A program made the translations under genes and the position numbers. Below the pieces are notes generated by a model. That model saw only the letters and a list, made by a program, of their open reading frames with translations. It was not told the origin of the DNA and ran no database searches. Shown here one piece after another: positions 35,355 to 44,053 of a stretch of DNA of 64,000 bases (its first letter is position 1; each line of letters begins with the position of its first letter). Origin of the DNA: Natronocalculus amylovorans (lineage in GTDB: Archaea; Halobacteriota; Halobacteria; Halobacteriales; Haloferacaceae); NCBI RefSeq assembly GCF_023638035.1, contig NZ_JAKRVX010000002.1, forward strand, positions 434,001 through 498,000, given 5' to 3'.

Positions 35355-36728
35355 ATGATTTCGGTCATCGGTGGCGGCATTGCTGGACTTGCAGCCGCCT
35401 ATCGCCTCCAACAGCACGGTCACGATGTGCACGTTTTTGAAGTTGCAGACGAGGTCGGTGGCCTCGCTGGACTGTATGAAACAGCCGGCGATCCGATCGA
35501 GATGTACTATCACCACCTCTCAAAATCGGAAGAAACGATCGTTGAGCTTGCGGATGAGCTTGGCGTTGCAGATCATCTCGAGTGGAAAATCGGCAAAAAC
35601 GCCTACTACGTCGATGGAACTGTTCATCCACTTGATAAACCATGGGAGATACTCGCCTATCCACACATGAGTTTCTACGATAAATTCAGACTCACACTCC
35701 TCACACAGGAGATCGACATCCGCGGTGGCCGACCACGATTTGACACCTACGACGATTTGGCTGCCTTCGAAGATGTTCCGATCGGTGAGTTCCTGCTCGA
35801 ACACACGACACGCGGTGTGTACGAGAACTTCTTTGAGCCGCTTTTGGATGCTAAGTTTGGCGATCGGAAAGACGACGTGTCTGCGGCGTGGCTTTTGGGC
35901 CGTATCAAGTTCCGTGGTGAGCGCGATCTCCTTCGTGGCGAGATTCTAGGCTACTTCGATGGGAGCTTCAAAGTGCTTCTAGCTGCGCTGATTGATGCGG
36001 TCGGCGAACAGAATATTACAACGAACGCGCGTGTGACAGACCTTGCATACAATGAAACAGGTGTGACGTCAGTAACTGTTGAGACACCGACTGAAACGGC
36101 AGTGCATGACTCCACTGCAGCGATCATTGCAGCGATGCCAAACGTGCTTGAATCACTCACTGGATATACCTGTGCGATTGATTTCCAAGGAGCGGTCTGT
36201 GCTGTTGTAACCATGGATGGGCCGCTCACAGACACCTACTGGCTCAATATTGCGGACGACGCACCATTTGGGGCGCTGATCGAGCATACCAATTTTGTCT
36301 CGCCTGATCGGTATGGTGGTGACCATCTCCTCTACATCGCAAGCTACATTCAATCATATGATGAGCCGCTCTGGCAGATGACAGATTCCGAGGTCGAATC
36401 AGTGTGGCTCTCACATATCGAAACGCTATTTCCCCAGTTCGATCAAACGAGCGTTCAGTCGGTACAGATTGCTCGAAATCCACGCGCAGCACCGGTGTAT
36501 GAACGTGGCTATCGGGAGCTAATTGTTCCATACGATCTAGGTGAGGACATCGCACCAGGGGTGTACTATGCCGGGATGGCAAGCCACGCGCAGTACCCAG
36601 AGCGAAGTCTTAATGGTGGAATTGTTGCAGGATTCGAATGTGCCGATCGGATTGCAGAGCGCAACCGAGAGCCAGGACAGTCGGGGACCGATCCGTTTGT
36701 TACGCCAACGCTGGTTTCGGAAGAGTAA
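35355..36728 (+). CDS. FAD-dependent amine oxidase/protoporphyrinogen-oxidase-like protein
   Basis: 457 residues. The N-terminal dinucleotide-binding motif G-G-G-I-A-G-L-A-A-A-Y (6-16) and the following acidic residue in F-E-V-A-D-E-V-G-G are the FAD Rossmann fold of the PPOX/amine oxidase superfamily; a second FAD motif lies in Y-Y-A-G-M-A-S near 410 and N-G-G-I-V-A-G-F near 425. Relatives include desaturases and sugar-modifying enzymes of surface glycan clusters, so a heme role is not implied. The 3' end overlaps the convergent histidine kinase by 29 bases. Confidence 0.88.
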   Translation: MISVIGGGIAGLAAAYRLQQHGHDVHVFEVADEVGGLAGLYETAGDPIEMYYHHLSKSEETIVELADELGVADHLEWKIGKNAYYVDGTVHPLDKPWEILAYPHMSFYDKFRLTLLTQEIDIRGGRPRFDTYDDLAAFEDVPIGEFLLEHTTRGVYENFFEPLLDAKFGDRKDDVSAAWLLGRIKFRGERDLLRGEILGYFDGSFKVLLAALIDAVGEQNITTNARVTDLAYNETGVTSVTVETPTETAVHDSTAAIIAAMPNVLESLTGYTCAIDFQGAVCAVVTMDGPLTDTYWLNIADDAPFGALIEHTNFVSPDRYGGDHLLYIASYIQSYDEPLWQMTDSEVESVWLSHIETLFPQFDQTSVQSVQIARNPRAAPVYERGYRELIVPYDLGEDIAPGVYYAGMASHAQYPERSLNGGIVAGFECADRIAERNREPGQSGTDPFVTPTLVSEE

Positions 36729-38643
36729 TTTTGACGGTTGTTCCAGCAGTGTGACAATCGAACGTAAGCACACCGCCATAGGATTCAACAGTCCATTTGA
36801 CGATCCACAGCCCTAACCCGCTTGTGTGATTAAGCTGGGTTATCTTTTTATCACCTGCAAGCACCTGCCGTTCATCCTCATGAATGCCAGGGCCGTTATC
36901 CTTGATATTCACGAGAACGTCACTCTCCCGTTCTGTGACGTTGGCTTCAACGTACGGTTGTGAACATGGGTTGTGCTCAATTGCGTTCTCAAGGAGGTGT
37001 GTGAGCGCGGTTTCAAGGTAGTTTCCAGCAGAGACGATGCAGTGACTGGGTGCATCTGTGCGGATGTCTGCAGCGGGATATCGCTCGGAAAACGACTCAC
37101 AGATACTGGTGGTCAGTGCTGCGATGTCTATCGGTTCGTTTGTTGGTCCTTGTCGATTAATGATCGATTCAAGCTGCCTTGCTTCCCGACTTGTCTCCGC
37201 AAGGCCCATAATTCGATCGGTAAGCTGTGTTGTAAGTGTGTCAACGGTCTCCGTCTCAGTTGGGTCCTGACGAGCAAGTTGGTCTGCAATTCCCAAAACG
37301 ACATTTAAATCATTCCGCAAATTGTGTCGAAGAATTCGATTTAATACCTCGTGATACCGCTCTCGGTTCCGACGTTCGGTGATATCTGTATACACCGCGA
37401 ATCCGCGCTGCTCTTCGCTATGTGCAAACGAGATGCTCCGTAACAGGAACGTCCGAACACCAGCAGTTGTTTCACGAATCACTTCACGGCTAACAGCCTC
37501 TCCTTGTGCTGCAGAGATGTCAATCAGTTCAGCCTCTGCCTTCTGCGTGTCGGGAACAATGAACTCATTTGTGGGTTGCCCCTGAACTTCTTTTTCAGTG
37601 TATCCAAATACCTCCTCAAACGCACTGTTTACCGACCGAATAACCGATCGGCCATTTCTAAACTGTAGCTCAACGATAGGATCCGGGAGACCTTCATACA
37701 GTTCTCGAAACCGATCTCGCTCGGCGGTGAGCTGCTCTCGTGTTGCTTTCAGCTCACTAATATCTCGAACAACACCAACCGTTCCTCGAAGGCCCGCAGA
37801 GCCATCCAGGGGAAGCAACGTTACCTCCACTTCAACAGGGAGCTCCTCCCCAGTAGTTGTTTTTAACACAAACGTTCGGCTTGTAATCGGACTCGGCTCT
37901 GCTGGATTGTGTTGTGCATGCTCACGGAGTTGCGTTTGTATCTGAACCGCTGTCTTAAATTGTGACGGTGACAGAATCGCAGAAAGCGGCTTGCCACGGA
38001 GTTCCGTTACGTCATATCCAAGCTGTTCAGCAAGTGACGAGCTGACAACACGAATGATTCCCTGTTCATCAACAATATAGACCATCTGATTAGTGGCAGC
38101 CAATAGTTGTTCATATAGGATCGTTTCAGGACCTTGTGAGGCTGTTGGAAGCGTCTGGGGGGTATTGTCGGTTGTCTCAACTGCTGTCGAATTCTCGAGA
38201 ATCTCTTTTTTCACCCACTGTTGAAGCGGTCCCGTAACAGCGGTATCGAACGGTATCGCCGTGCTACTATCGGCAAATAACCAAATTTCAACATCAGTCG
38301 TATCAGTCGATGGATCGGATAAAGCACTACACCAGCCCGCTATGTGTTCCGTTGCTATGTTGGTCTGCCAGCATGATTTGAAATCAGTACCGTGGGAAGC
38401 ACTTGTTGTCCGATCGGTTGCTTGTGTGGCAAACTGACGAAGGATCGCCCGGTCACCACACGTAGCAATAAACCGGATTCCAGAGGGCTTTCGGTGAATA
38501 ATTGTCGCAGCGGGGCACTCTAGCGCCGATCGGCACTGTTCAAGTGTTTGTGTAACTGCAGTTGGTCGCCAACTGAGTTCAGAAACGACAGGCTCGATAG
38601 CAGAAAAAAGAGCGCCGGAGCCATCATGTCGTATCTGTTTCAC
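36700..38643 (-). CDS. PAS-domain sensor histidine kinase
   Basis: 647 residues from a GTG at 38643. An N-terminal region of about 175 residues with no known domain precedes two PAS domains (about 180-300 and 310-430). The kinase core has H-box I-L-R-H-N-L-R-N-D-L near 437-446, N-box L-L-E-N-A-I-E-H-N near 550 and G1 box D-N-G-P-G-I near 580. H-N-L-R-N-D is the haloarchaeal type of H-box, distinct from the other kinases of this window. Cytoplasmic; the signal is unknown and no response regulator is adjacent. Confidence 0.93.
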   Translation of the reverse strand: MKQIRHDGSGALFSAIEPVVSELSWRPTAVTQTLEQCRSALECPAATIIHRKPSGIRFIATCGDRAILRQFATQATDRTTSASHGTDFKSCWQTNIATEHIAGWCSALSDPSTDTTDVEIWLFADSSTAIPFDTAVTGPLQQWVKKEILENSTAVETTDNTPQTLPTASQGPETILYEQLLAATNQMVYIVDEQGIIRVVSSSLAEQLGYDVTELRGKPLSAILSPSQFKTAVQIQTQLREHAQHNPAEPSPITSRTFVLKTTTGEELPVEVEVTLLPLDGSAGLRGTVGVVRDISELKATREQLTAERDRFRELYEGLPDPIVELQFRNGRSVIRSVNSAFEEVFGYTEKEVQGQPTNEFIVPDTQKAEAELIDISAAQGEAVSREVIRETTAGVRTFLLRSISFAHSEEQRGFAVYTDITERRNRERYHEVLNRILRHNLRNDLNVVLGIADQLARQDPTETETVDTLTTQLTDRIMGLAETSREARQLESIINRQGPTNEPIDIAALTTSICESFSERYPAADIRTDAPSHCIVSAGNYLETALTHLLENAIEHNPCSQPYVEANVTERESDVLVNIKDNGPGIHEDERQVLAGDKKITQLNHTSGLGLWIVKWTVESYGGVLTFDCHTAGTTVKITLPKPALA

Positions 38644-38885
38644 TGACGTGACCTCATATTTTGCGATCGTGTTGAGAGAGATACGATATTGCTACTTAAT
38701 CAAACTGTGAGCCCGGAATCACTCCCACCACCGATGCCATCTGCGCGAATCAGTTATACATCAAATGAAGTCGTATAAAATAGTACTGGATAGATTCAGC
38801 CTCATCAACCATTTTATGTGGTGGTGTTAGCTGTATACCTACCTGGATCAAGGAGAGAGCCCTGCCGTGAACAGCGAGGAGGATC

Positions 38886-39488
38886 TCATTCTGTGTGTTC
38901 TTTCGTTTCAGTTGTCGAGACACCGGGGGCGCTTGTCGGGTCGATGTTCTCCGGTTCGGCTGTGCCACCGACGACAACATCGCCATCAGGTGTTTCAGCA
39001 TACACGTTATCTGAAAAGCCGTCGATCGCGTTCTCATACTCCGGTTCGTCCAGTTTTTCCAGTGTTTTCGGTGCGGTTGCAATACCGCCAGCGGGTCTGA
39101 ATGTTCCAAGTGGGTCGTCGATCGTGATCTCGTGGGTAGTGAAAAACGCTCCGTAGCGATCGAAATGTTCCTCAAACTCGTCGGCCGGGATCTCCATCAT
39201 TTCTGTCCAGCCATAGTTGAAGAAGTCGAAGTTTGCTTGGATGTGCGTGATTTCTCGGGCTTCAGCCTCGGAAAACCCTCCATCGAGCGCAGCAACATAC
39301 GTATCCATTGTTGCATCAAAGAAGTCGTCAAGGTGTGCACGGCGTTCCTCGCGTCGATCCTCGTCGGCCTTCCCAAGGAAGATTTTCGTATGCAGTTTGA
39401 CCAGTCCGTAGTTTGCGACCGTACTTATTCCCGGCGTTGTGAGTGCCTTTTTTGCAGCCCAGTGTCGCGGATTCTGGCGTATCTTCAT
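38886..39488 (-). CDS. DUF6149-like haloarchaeal protein
   Basis: 200 residues. Opens M-K-I-R-Q-N-P-R-H-W-A-A-K-K-A-L and has a helical body with A-Q-A/N-F-D-F-F-N-Y-G-W-T-E-M-M-E near 88-100, then an extended, acidic C-terminal half. No function known; the family number is from memory. The preceding 240 bases (38644-38885), toward the kinase, contain no convincing gene. It is divergent from the oxidoreductase at 39617. Confidence 0.75.
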   Translation of the reverse strand: MKIRQNPRHWAAKKALTTPGISTVANYGLVKLHTKIFLGKADEDRREERRAHLDDFFDATMDTYVAALDGGFSEAEAREITHIQANFDFFNYGWTEMMEIPADEFEEHFDRYGAFFTTHEITIDDPLGTFRPAGGIATAPKTLEKLDEPEYENAIDGFSDNVYAETPDGDVVVGGTAEPENIDPTSAPGVSTTETKEHTE

Positions 39489-39616
39489 TGCTACTCACAC
39501 ATTGGGGCTGCGTCATCTTGAACGCCACGCTGGTAATATTTGTGAGGTGTGACAACTGTTCACGGTTGATCATTCAGATAGCAATCCACATTAACCCCGA
39601 ATACAAATTCGAGGGT

Positions 39617-40855
39617 ATGACAGCGTCGTACGTGATCATTGGCGACGGGATCGCGGGGAGTTCCGCCGCAGAGACCCTCCGTGAAGAGGACCCAGATGCC
39701 GACGTGACCGTCATCACCGACGAAGGCGAGGCATTGTACAACCGTATTCTCATCAAAGAGTTCGCGAAAGGCAAACTTCCTGAAGCGCCGATCTCAATCC
39801 ACGATGACTCGTGGTATGATGAGCGCAACATCGACCTCAAACTTAACACGCTCGTAACCAACATCGATACCGACGCACACACTGTCGGTACTCACGAGGG
39901 TGAAACGCTTGAGTACGACAAGCTGCTTGTGGCAACCGGTGGCACGCCAACGCAGCTTCCAGTTGAGAACTCCGATGCAGACGGTATTAGCCATTTCTGG
40001 ACGTTCCAGGACGCACGTCAGATCAAAGACGGGATGGAAGCCGCAGATGATGCAGTCATTGTTGGTGCAGGATTGCTCGGCATCGATCTCGCTGCAATCT
40101 GTGGTGCCCAGGATGTCTCCGGAAAATATCTCATGCGAGGAAACGCCTGGTGGCGCTACGCACTCAGCGAAGAGGGTGCAGAGATCATGCATGAAGCAAT
40201 GCGCGAGCGCGGCGTTGAGCCAGTGTTCGAAAGCGGCGTCGATCGCTTCGAAGTGGATGACGACGGCCACGTAACCGCGGCTATTGACCCAAACGGCGAT
40301 CGTTACGGTGCGGACTTTGTTGGAATTGCGATCGGGCTCAACTTCAACACAGAAATTCTCCAAGACACCGACGTCAAACAGGACAACGGTGTTGTCGTTG
40401 ATCAGTACATGCAGACGAATGTCGAGGATGTGTATGCGGCCGGTGACCTGACACGCTTTTACGACGTGATTCTCGGCGAATACGCACAGAACGGCGCATG
40501 GGGATCGGCAAAAGAGCAGGGAACGATCGCAGCAAAGAACATGATCGATCCAGAGTCTGAAGAGTTCCGCTGGGTCTCTTCGTACTCGATTACGCACTTT
40601 GACTTCCCGTTCCTCTCATTCGGTCACCCAACGCTTGGTGATGACTCTGCGGAAATGAAGCACTCCGACACTGAGTGGCGGCGCATTGCGATCAAAGACG
40701 GTAAAATCGTTGGTGGTGTCCTCATCGGTGATCTCTCCCCGCAGAGCGCGTACAAGAAACTTATGCGCGATGAGGTACCGATCGGCGATCAGAAAGAGAT
40801 CCTCATGCAGGAAGGATTCTCAGTGGACGATCTTGCACCGTCAAAAGAGCAGTAA
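39617..40855 (+). CDS. pyridine nucleotide-disulphide-type FAD oxidoreductase
   Basis: 412 residues from the ATG at 39617; a long upstream open frame is not conserved. FAD motif I-G-D-G-I-A-G-S-S-A-A at 7-17, A-T-G-G-T-P near 112-117, NAD motif V-G-A-G-L-L-G-I-D near 152-160, and the second FAD motif V-Y-A-A-G-D-L near 275-281. The fold is that of ferredoxin/rubredoxin/nitrite reductase-type NAD(P)H oxidoreductases without a redox-active cysteine pair. No ferredoxin partner is adjacent. Confidence 0.9.
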   Translation: MTASYVIIGDGIAGSSAAETLREEDPDADVTVITDEGEALYNRILIKEFAKGKLPEAPISIHDDSWYDERNIDLKLNTLVTNIDTDAHTVGTHEGETLEYDKLLVATGGTPTQLPVENSDADGISHFWTFQDARQIKDGMEAADDAVIVGAGLLGIDLAAICGAQDVSGKYLMRGNAWWRYALSEEGAEIMHEAMRERGVEPVFESGVDRFEVDDDGHVTAAIDPNGDRYGADFVGIAIGLNFNTEILQDTDVKQDNGVVVDQYMQTNVEDVYAAGDLTRFYDVILGEYAQNGAWGSAKEQGTIAAKNMIDPESEEFRWVSSYSITHFDFPFLSFGHPTLGDDSAEMKHSDTEWRRIAIKDGKIVGGVLIGDLSPQSAYKKLMRDEVPIGDQKEILMQEGFSVDDLAPSKEQ

Positions 40856-40891
40856 CCACTGCCTTATTCTGTTATTTTAATACGGTAATGG

Positions 40892-40907
40892 CTGTCAGTA
40901 CCGACAG
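40892..40907. repeat. near-palindrome upstream of a TATA box
   Basis: CTGTCAGTACCGACAG is a palindrome but for one pair, 11 bases before the TATA-like box at 40918. It may be an operator for the gene at 40949 or a hairpin ending the preceding transcript. Confidence 0.35.
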
Positions 40908-40917
40908 TCAGGGTAAT

Positions 40918-40928
40918 CTTTATAATAG
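40918..40928 (+). promoter_or_regulatory. TATA box of the gene at 40949
   Basis: CTTTATAATAG lies about 25 bases before the ATG, the spacing of a leaderless haloarchaeal transcript. Confidence 0.5.
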
Positions 40929-40948
40929 TTCATGTTATTTGGTAACAC

Positions 40949-41188
40949 ATGTCTCGATCTGATTCACACACCCACACACTTGGTGTTGATCTTCGATTAG
41001 TACCGACAGACACCGTAACCGAAAGCGATCGTGTCACACATATTGACCAACTTTCAGAACAGGCTCAAGAAACGATCTTCTCTCGGGTTTGTTGTGGCTC
41101 TCAGCGAACCCAACAGCTACTGACGGAGACCGAAGAGCTGCATCGAGGTGATATTCTCGTTTTTACGGACTACTTTGAGCTCCGGTAG
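40949..41188 (+). CDS. small haloarchaeal protein of unknown function
   Basis: 79 residues. It begins with a Ser/His-rich segment followed by L-G-V-D-L-R-L-V-P-T-D and a helix L-S-E-Q-A-Q-E-T-I-F, and ends G-D-I-L-V-F-T-D-Y-F-E-L-R. A clear TATA box at leaderless distance supports expression. One C-C pair near residue 48. No known function. Confidence 0.65.
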   Translation: MSRSDSHTHTLGVDLRLVPTDTVTESDRVTHIDQLSEQAQETIFSRVCCGSQRTQQLLTETEELHRGDILVFTDYFELR

Positions 41189-41249
41189 CCGAGGAGTGAG
41201 TACTCTCAGATACGAAGCGGTTTTTGTCTGTGGCTGAAAATACACCTGT

Positions 41250-41672
41250 ATGGATAGCGGAGGCGATAACAGCGGCACAATGACGCTCGCATTCGAGTTG
41301 GATGCGCTCAAACAGCTACAAGAGCCGAACAATGTGTTCAACGATGCTCGACAGTGGACTAAATACGTTGGTGTCGTCAGCGAACAGCCAACGTATGTGG
41401 TGACCAATTTTACGCGAAAAGAGCGGATCAGGCAAGATTTCTTCTCAGGGCCGCGCGGTGTTAAAGAGAGCCTTGAGAACGTCAAACGGCAGTTCGATAC
41501 TGATCGACACGTGTATGTCGGGAGTACCGAAGAGGATGAATCAATGGCGGCAGAATGTGGCTGGGAGTTTTTGCATGTTACAGACGCTGCAGACGCTGCT
41601 GGATGGGTTGTTGTGGACCCTGAACCACAAGAGGATCCCTTCGATTCATCCGGTCGGGATGATTGGCCCTAA
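41250..41672 (+). CDS. conserved haloarchaeal protein of unknown function
   Basis: 140 residues, acidic, with the pattern M-T-L-A-F-E-L-D-A-L-K-Q-L-Q near residue 11 and a C-terminal acidic tail rich in Asp and Pro. The alternative start at the second Met (41280) is possible. No motif of known function. It lies 57 bases before mptA on the same strand. Confidence 0.7.
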   Translation: MDSGGDNSGTMTLAFELDALKQLQEPNNVFNDARQWTKYVGVVSEQPTYVVTNFTRKERIRQDFFSGPRGVKESLENVKRQFDTDRHVYVGSTEEDESMAAECGWEFLHVTDAADAAGWVVVDPEPQEDPFDSSGRDDWP

Positions 41673-41728
41673 TTCACCGAAAACTTCACTGATCGAAACT
41701 CCTAATCAATTGCCGTCCTTTTTGTCAC

Positions 41729-42664
41729 ATGATGAGTCATCAATTGCCCGACGTCCAAGCAACACGTCCAGATATTGCGGTCGGGCTTAGTCAGGTTGGA
41801 GTTACCGGAGTCGAGAAGCTAGTCAAACTTGCACGGGCAGACAAGCGCCCAATCGTTCTTATGGCTGAGTTTGAGGTATTTGTCGACCTTCCGGGTGGTC
41901 GGAAAGGAATCGACATGAGCCGGAACATGGAAACGATCGACGAGATTCTCGAAGACGCAACCGATGGTGAGTTCGATCGTGTCGAAGATGTCTGTGGCGA
42001 TGCTGCAGAACGGCTGCTTGCAAAACATGACTACACCTCCACCGCAGAAGTCCGAATGTCCGCTGAGTTGGTAACAAAAGAGAATACACCAGCGAGCAAT
42101 CGTCCGACCCAAAGCACTGCGACAATTATTGCAAGTTCGATCGCGACCGATGAGGGAACTCGCGAAGAAATTGGCGCGGAAGTCACTGGTATGACTGTCT
42201 GTCCATGTTCACAGGGGATGTCAGAATCCCGCGCTCGCGAGGAGCTTATTGCGCTTGATGTCGACCGAGAGACGATCGATACGTTCCTCGAACGCGTCCC
42301 ACAACCGGGTCACTCCCAGCGTGGCCACGCAACACTCACTGTTTCGAGCGACGGGTCACCCGACGTCGATCTTAGTGATATTATTGATATTGCTCGCGAT
42401 TCGATGAGTGCACGAATCTACAATATGGCAAAGCGTCCCGACGAAGACCACATGACGTTTGCCGCACACTCGGATGCAAAATTCGTTGAGGATTGTGTTC
42501 GTGCGATCGCAGAGGGTGTTGTTGAGGAGTTCGATCATCTTCCAGACACCGCGGTTGTTAAAATGAAACAGTCAAACGATGAGTCGATTCATCAGCACAA
42601 TGCGCATGCAGAGCGTGAGGTGACGGTTGGACAGCTTCGAAAAGAGCTCAACGGTTCTGTATAG
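41729..42664 (+). CDS. mptA: GTP cyclohydrolase MptA (archaeal type IV)
   Basis: 311 residues (or 310 from the second Met). It converts GTP to 7,8-dihydroneopterin 2',3'-cyclic phosphate, the first step of tetrahydromethanopterin or, in haloarchaea, folate synthesis, using Fe(II). Motifs: L-P-D-V-Q at the start, V-C-P-C-S-Q-G-M near 154-161 with the conserved Cys, G-H-S-Q-R-G-H near 192-198 and Q-H-N-A-H-A-E near 289-295. Length is typical. It converges on the TrmB regulator with a 16-base gap. Confidence 0.95.
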   Translation: MMSHQLPDVQATRPDIAVGLSQVGVTGVEKLVKLARADKRPIVLMAEFEVFVDLPGGRKGIDMSRNMETIDEILEDATDGEFDRVEDVCGDAAERLLAKHDYTSTAEVRMSAELVTKENTPASNRPTQSTATIIASSIATDEGTREEIGAEVTGMTVCPCSQGMSESRAREELIALDVDRETIDTFLERVPQPGHSQRGHATLTVSSDGSPDVDLSDIIDIARDSMSARIYNMAKRPDEDHMTFAAHSDAKFVEDCVRAIAEGVVEEFDHLPDTAVVKMKQSNDESIHQHNAHAEREVTVGQLRKELNGSV

Positions 42665-42680
42665 ATTGCTGCGACAGAAT

Positions 42681-43484
42681 TTATAGATTCAGCGGTTCAG
42701 CTTGCTCCCATTTTGGAGCAAATACGTCTGTAACATCAGTCGCGAAGTCTGGGTCCTTCAGATCAATCATTGCAAACGGCTGCTCTGGATCAAGTGGATT
42801 TGGAACTTCAATACAAACCTCCGTCCCATCGATGATATTGAACGTTCCGTCAACGGTGTCCGCAACCCGGACTTCAAATCGTGGGTGGTCTGCGAGCCGA
42901 TTTGCATACGTTCGGCCAACGCTTGGTGGGAGATCAGAGACAAGCGATCGAGACATCAGTAGTGAGATATCAACACCGCGATCAAGCGCAGACTCAAGTC
43001 GGGTTGTTACCTGGTCGCCAACACTCCCGAGATCAAACCCTGAGCCAGGTGAACTTGCAATCATCCGTATTTCTTCTTCTGCAGCCGAAATTCGTTCAAT
43101 CAGAAGATCAAGTGTTTCCTCATTACCGACCGCAGCGGTCCAGAATTGGCCGCTAATCGGCTCAGCAGAGTCAAGCTCATCGACTAATGTGTCAACAACT
43201 GCTTGGTACTGTTTTGCCTGCTGATCAAGTTCGCGCTGTTTATTTTCGAGGAGCCGATCGAGCGCAGCTTCTGGCTCTACTGCAACGTACTTTTTTGGTC
43301 GGCTTGCCGCCTGACTGCGGGCGAGACTATACTGTTCGAGACTGTTCAGTACATCATAGATTCGGCCCATTGGGACATCGCTTGTCCGAGACAACTCTTT
43401 TGCGGTTGTTGGCCCTGTCCGAAGCAGCGATCGGTACGATCGTGCTTCATACTCAGAGAGCCCAAGGTCACGTAAGCTTGCCAT
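42681..43484 (-). CDS. TrmB-family transcription regulator
   Basis: 267 residues from the ATG at 43484 (one at 43499 adds five). Winged helix near residues 5-65 with L-S-E-Y-E-A-R-S-Y and R-I-Y-D-V-L-N-S-L, a coiled-coil linker near 80-110, then a C-terminal effector domain of the TrmB/OxsR haloarchaeal type ending in M-I-D-L-K-D-P-D-F. The only cysteine is near residue 227, so the N-terminal Cys I associate with the thiol sensor OxsR is absent. Target genes cannot be read from the context. Confidence 0.88.
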   Translation of the reverse strand: MASLRDLGLSEYEARSYRSLLRTGPTTAKELSRTSDVPMGRIYDVLNSLEQYSLARSQAASRPKKYVAVEPEAALDRLLENKQRELDQQAKQYQAVVDTLVDELDSAEPISGQFWTAAVGNEETLDLLIERISAAEEEIRMIASSPGSGFDLGSVGDQVTTRLESALDRGVDISLLMSRSLVSDLPPSVGRTYANRLADHPRFEVRVADTVDGTFNIIDGTEVCIEVPNPLDPEQPFAMIDLKDPDFATDVTDVFAPKWEQAEPLNL

Positions 43485-43577
43485 ATATGTACCATCCACT
43501 ACACGTACAAAAACTCTACGGCAGTTTATAATCTACCGAGGAGGAGACCCAGAATTTACGTTCAAAATTCTTGACAA

Positions 43578-43826
43578 CTACGATTCGTCAGCCATTTCGA
43601 GTGTTAGCAGGATTCGCATTGACAGTTCATCTTCGTCGATATCACCATCAAGGTATTCATCAACCCACTCGGTTTCGACGTACCAATACGCAAGGTCGCT
43701 GTCGTCCATCCAGTCCAGCGCAGTAACGTTCATCTGCTCAGTTTCAAGACCCCGATTAATGAGTCCGATATATGCACCAGAAATATATCCCATTTCTGAT
43801 GCAATCTCACCTTCGTCAGTTCCCAT
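43578..43826 (-). CDS. small acidic haloarchaeal protein
   Basis: 82 residues from the ATG at 43826. M-G-T-D-E-G-E-I-A-S-E-M-G-Y-I-S-G-A-Y opens it and the body is very acidic. The same frame stays open for 15 more codons upstream to a TAG at 43872-43874, and those codons (P-P-I-E-N-D-S-L-H-V-E-Y-Y-P) look coding, so the true start may lie further up at a non-standard codon (ATT at 43871). Function unknown. The remaining gap to 44054 shows no gene. Confidence 0.6.
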   Translation of the reverse strand: MGTDEGEIASEMGYISGAYIGLINRGLETEQMNVTALDWMDDSDLAYWYVETEWVDEYLDGDIDEDELSMRILLTLEMADES

Positions 43827-44053
43827 CGGGTAATACTCGACGTGAAGTGAGTCATTTTCGATGGGCGGAATCTATCTCTTACAATAGTGAAGCCTGTTGT
43901 GTCCATAACTCCTACAATAACTTCACAGTTACAGATTGCTGTTTTCACCACATTCAAACAGATCCACACATTTACTCTACGTTCACAAGAATATATATGC
44001 TGCTCAACGGCCAGCTATGGCCTGTCCGGTCGTCGTATGTATCTCAAAGAGTT

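Noticed and set aside
38750-39175. 141-residue reverse frame overlapping the DUF6149-like gene
   Set aside because: Out of frame with the conserved protein, basic composition unlike the acidic proteome.
43730-43969. 79-residue reverse frame upstream of the small acidic protein
   Set aside because: Overlaps the small protein in another frame and has a basic, Cys-containing composition unlike the proteome.
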